Assembly (NCBI GenBank): GCA_027486495.1
Contig: JAIXOZ010000037.1
Span: 1-45,951, forward strand
Direction: 5' to 3'
Source of the DNA: Comamonadaceae bacterium
Lineage (GTDB): Bacteria > Pseudomonadota > Gammaproteobacteria > Burkholderiales > Burkholderiaceae_C
Length of the DNA stretch: 45,951 bases
In this document: in pieces, positions 44,701 through 45,951 of the stretch
Layout of the letters: the number at the start of each line of letters is the position of its first letter
Numbering within the stretch: the stretch's first letter is position 1
Notes under the pieces: generated by a model
Told to the model about the DNA's origin: nothing
The model's input: the letters and a program-made list of their open reading frames with translations, nothing else
Databases searched by the model: none
Translations under genes and position numbers: made by a program

Positions 44701-45809
44701 TGGTGGACGAACACGGCCGACAACTCGGGATGGGCCGCAACCTGGGTGCGCTCAAAGGCGAGCTCGGCGCCAAAGCGCGTGGCGCCTTTCAGGCGCTGGC
44801 GCAGCTCAAAGTCGCTTCAGCACCTGCCGCAGTGCCTGACGCCCCTCAAAACGGAGCGTCAAAACAATCGGGGTCAGACCCCCATTTGTCCAAGTCCGAT
44901 CCAGGTGAACGCGGCAATGTGCCGCGTGGTGAAAAGCCAGCCGCCCCCAAGCCCCTGGCCCCCCAGCGCTACACCGCCTGGACCTTTGGCGAACTGCCCG
45001 AGCTGATGGAAATCAGCAAAGGTGGTCAGACCCTGATTGGCTTTCCTGCGCTGGTGGACGTGCAAGACGCGGTGACCATCGAGGTGTTTGACGAGCCCGA
45101 CGTGGCCGCCGCCAAAAACCGCGCTGGCCTGCGCCGCCTGTTTGCGTTGCAGATCAAAGATGCGCTCAAGTACCTTGAGAAAAACATCCCCGACCTGCAA
45201 AAAATGGCTGTGGCCTTCATGCCGCTCGGCACGGCCGACGAGCTCAAAACCCAGATCATCGACGTGGCGCTGGATCGTGCCTTTTTGCTCGACCCACTGC
45301 CCAACGACGAAGTTACGTTCAAGCGCCGCATCGAAGAAGGTCGGGGCCGCTTGACGCTGATTGCCAACGAAGTGGCCCGGCTGGCGGGCACCATCTTGCT
45401 TGAGTTTGGCACGGCCACCCGCAAGATCAAGGACACCAAAAATGCCCCCGACGCCACTGCAGATTGCACGCAGCAACTGCAACGCCTGATGCCCAAAAAC
45501 TTCATGGCCGCCACCCCGTGGCCGCAGCTGCAGCACTGCGCCCGCTACCTCAAAGCCGTGACCCTGCGCCTGGACAAATATCGCGCCGACCCGGCCCGCG
45601 ACGCCCAGCGCCTGATGGAATTGAAGCCACAAGAGCAACGCTACTGGCGCTTGGTGGCCGAACGCAAAGGCGCCCAAGACGCTCGCATGCTGGAGTTCCG
45701 TTGGCTACTGGAGGAGCTGCGCGTGAGCTTCTTCGCGCAAGAGCTGCGTACCCCGCAGCCGGTCAGCATCAAACGGTTGGAGAAGGCTTGGGGGCAGTTG
45801 AACCACTGA
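41766..45809 (+). CDS. hrpA: ATP-dependent RNA helicase HrpA
   Basis: With GTG 41766 the protein has 1347 residues (GTG at 41745 adds seven). DEAH helicase motifs: Walker A GETGSGKTT (residues 41-49), DEAH at 146-149, and QRAGRCGR in motif VI. The C-terminal part is the DUF3418 region typical of HrpA. It acts in mRNA turnover and in rescue of stalled ribosomes. Compared with the E. coli protein (1300 residues), it has extra segments at about residues 520-560, 630-640 and 1025-1060, and each contains a palindromic DNA repeat in its coding sequence (see findings). The frame stays open through all three, so the protein should still be made. Confidence 0.95.
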   Translation: MTEPANPTPLQIDFPEGLPVSARRDEIMAAMDQHQVIIVCGETGSGKTTQLPKIALMLGRGKLNAKPGERARLIGHTQPRRIAASSVAKRIAEELKTPLGEVVGFKVRFQDRLSKNASVKLMTDGILLAETQTDPLLQAYDTIIIDEAHERSLNIDFLLGYLRQILPRRPDLKIVVTSATIDADRFAKHFASRNGPAPVIMVSGRTFPVEQRYRPFEETRDYGLNEAMADGVDELWQGGAGGDILIFLPGEREIREAADHLRKHLAHQPLTRNAEVLPLFARLSQAEQDQIFEASNGRRIVLATNVAETSLTVPGIRYVIDAGTARVKRYSLRSKVEQLMVEPISQAAANQRAGRCGRVANGICIRLYDDKDFAGRPRFTDPEILRSSLAGVILRMKSLHLGVVEDFPFIEAPSKRAITDGYQLLAELGAVDDDNELTPIGKELARLPLDPRVGRMILEARGREALDEVLVIASAMSVQDVRDRPMDAQAQADQQHAKFEDDKSEFTGYLKLWKWIHDARGGPSKSIGVRSQLNPAGQPGQNNKDLTPIKGRQMAAQEAPQHKLSNRQYEQLLRQNFINIRRVREWRDTHTQLLTVVAEHKWRINTQPASYEQLHLSMLAGLLGNVGYKLEDPASNAGQAPGEYLGARGIKFHKHPGAHLSKKPGRWIVVAELVETTRLFGRGIAAIEPQWLEQVGAHLLKKQLLDPHWEKKSAEVVALERATLYGLVVYSGRRTPYSRVDLHGAREIFIREALVGDQWETKLPFLAANHKMIAKVEELEHKSRRQDVLVDDELIYAFYDQQLPADVCSGRLLENWYRTESAKQPRLLMLSREELMRHEAAGITTQAFPKQIRLGGTDCTATYLHEPGDARDGVTVTVPLFVLNQVSEDRCEWLVPGLLKDKIQALLKSLPQRPRSRFVPLPESATRLAAELSAPELFGAGSLTDVLLKKARDETSLDIKRTDFKHEMLSPHLFMNLLVVDEHGRQLGMGRNLGALKGELGAKARGAFQALAQLKVASAPAAVPDAPQNGASKQSGSDPHLSKSDPGERGNVPRGEKPAAPKPLAPQRYTAWTFGELPELMEISKGGQTLIGFPALVDVQDAVTIEVFDEPDVAAAKNRAGLRRLFALQIKDALKYLEKNIPDLQKMAVAFMPLGTADELKTQIIDVALDRAFLLDPLPNDEVTFKRRIEEGRGRLTLIANEVARLAGTILLEFGTATRKIKDTKNAPDATADCTQQLQRLMPKNFMAATPWPQLQHCARYLKAVTLRLDKYRADPARDAQRLMELKPQEQRYWRLVAERKGAQDARMLEFRWLLEELRVSFFAQELRTPQPVSIKRLEKAWGQLNH
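43343..43412. repeat. Palindromic REP-like insertion in hrpA, copy 1
   Basis: AATTGGGGTCAGATCC (43343-43358) and GGATCTGACCCCAATT (43397-43412) are perfect 16-base inverted repeats. They enclose 38 bases and encode, in frame, residues of the type SIGVRSQLNP and NNKDLTPIKG, which interrupt an otherwise conserved HrpA region (KLWKWIHDARGG ... HKLSNRQYEQLLRQNF). Confidence 0.85.
43661..43679. repeat. Palindromic insertion in hrpA, copy 2 (different palindrome)
   Basis: TCCCGCGT-CAA-ACGCGGGA forms a perfect 8-bp stem with a 3-base loop, within the coding sequence for DPASNAGQAPG, which lies between conserved NVGYKLE and EYLGARGIKF. An 11-base part (TCCCGCGTCAA) recurs at 16533-16543 upstream of ppnP. 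Confidence 0.7.
44870..44882. repeat. Palindromic REP-like insertion in hrpA, copy 3
   Basis: GGGGTC-A-GACCCC is a perfect palindrome with a one-base centre, inside an Ala/Pro/Ser-rich linker coding stretch (NGASKQSGSDPHLSKSDPGE). Its core GGGGTCAGA matches the arms of copy 1. Confidence 0.75.
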
Positions 45810-45838
45810 AGTAAGTTTGTGATGACGTCCGTCAATTC

Positions 45839-45860
45839 AAAAAGCACCCGAAGGTGCCTT
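45839..45860 (-). terminator. Rho-independent terminator of the right-edge gene
   Basis: GCACC-CGAA-GGTGC stem (45844-45857) with an A run at its left, read as a T run on the minus strand. It lies 20 bases beyond the stop codon of the truncated minus-strand gene at the right edge and would also separate it from hrpA. Confidence 0.75.
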
Positions 45861-45880
45861 GGCGTTTGGTGTGTCGCGAC

Positions 45881-45951
45881 TCAAACCTGCATCGGCTGCG
45901 CCACCAGCTTCACCCCCAGCGCGGTGCATACGCGGGCCATGGTGCCCAGCG
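45881..45951 (-). CDS. C-terminal end of a small minus-strand gene (HTH/antitoxin-like, partial)
   Basis: Only the last 22 residues are visible (LGTMARVCTALGVKLVAQPM, then QV and a stop). The pattern ...VCTALGVKLVAQP resembles the last helix of HigA-type or XRE antitoxins, but the fragment is too short to be sure. The rest lies outside the window. Confidence 0.35.
   Translation of the reverse strand, partial: LGTMARVCTALGVKLVAQPMQV

Overview
The window looks like a chromosomal segment of a GC-rich betaproteobacterium of the order Burkholderiales, most likely a Comamonadaceae (Limnohabitans, Rhodoferax or Polaromonas type). This rests on gene order and protein character: the folC-SPOR-cvpA-purF-metZ-gltX run, a long-form argG, a Bug-type periplasmic binding protein, an argA/hrpA neighbourhood, and tRNA sequences. 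No database search was possible, so every family name rests on motif and sequence recognition.

Layout. Positions 1-6.9 kb hold a minus-strand TRAP transporter (dctP-dctQ-dctM, dctM cut by the window edge), a divergent MarR-type regulator and a 1220-residue fused HyuA/HyuB 5-oxoprolinase-type enzyme; together they look like an uptake-and-hydrolysis unit. Positions 7-8.1 kb carry a ComEA-like helix-hairpin-helix protein and a response regulator with an excisionase-like HTH placed in front of its receiver domain. Positions 8.3-13.4 kb carry an acyl-CoA synthetase overlapping a luciferase-like monooxygenase, a short 'core' MetE-like protein, a 2OG-Fe dioxygenase and YajQ. Positions 13.5-17.8 kb hold murB, a hairpin-rich intergenic repeat region, argG and ppnP (one operon), a glycine-zipper envelope protein and an ArsC/YffB-like protein. 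Positions 17.9-24.6 kb are a tightly packed housekeeping operon: folC, a SPOR-domain protein, cvpA, purF, metZ, gltX. It is followed by tRNA-Ala, tRNA-Glu and tRNA-Asp, a strong terminator, a MerR-like regulator and tRNA-Pro.

Positions 25.76-32.09 kb are a 6326-bp integrative element inserted at the 3' end of tRNA-Pro(GGG). It carries a P4-type tyrosine integrase, an AlpA-like regulator, a small orphan protein and a MobV-type relaxase (an overlapping operon), a zinc-ribbon-like small protein, an XRE regulator, a lipoprotein and a decayed umuC remnant. Both ends carry the same tandem TTGCCCCCC repeats, and both junctions carry the tRNA 3' end plus a copy of the tRNA terminator.

Positions 32.2-41.7 kb hold a glutaredoxin-fold protein that lacks the catalytic cysteines, a small conserved protein, a minus-strand catabolic operon (Bug binding protein, RraA-fold protein with aldolase-type residues, ornithine-cyclodeaminase-family protein, FAD amine oxidoreductase), a TauD-type dioxygenase, a membrane-anchored Mrr-like protein, a Rieske oxygenase followed by a stand-alone [2Fe-2S] ferredoxin, argA, and a VapBC-like pair. 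Positions 41.8-45.8 kb are hrpA, an RNA helicase gene whose reading frame has absorbed three small palindromic repeats. The right edge has the tail of a small minus-strand gene.

The most notable items are the palindromic insertions inside hrpA, the tRNA-Pro integrative mobilizable element with its matched end repeats, the cysteine-less glutaredoxin, the detached ferredoxin beside the Rieske oxygenase, and the Bug/aldolase/OCD/amine-oxidase operon. No CRISPR array, rRNA or intact insertion sequence was seen.
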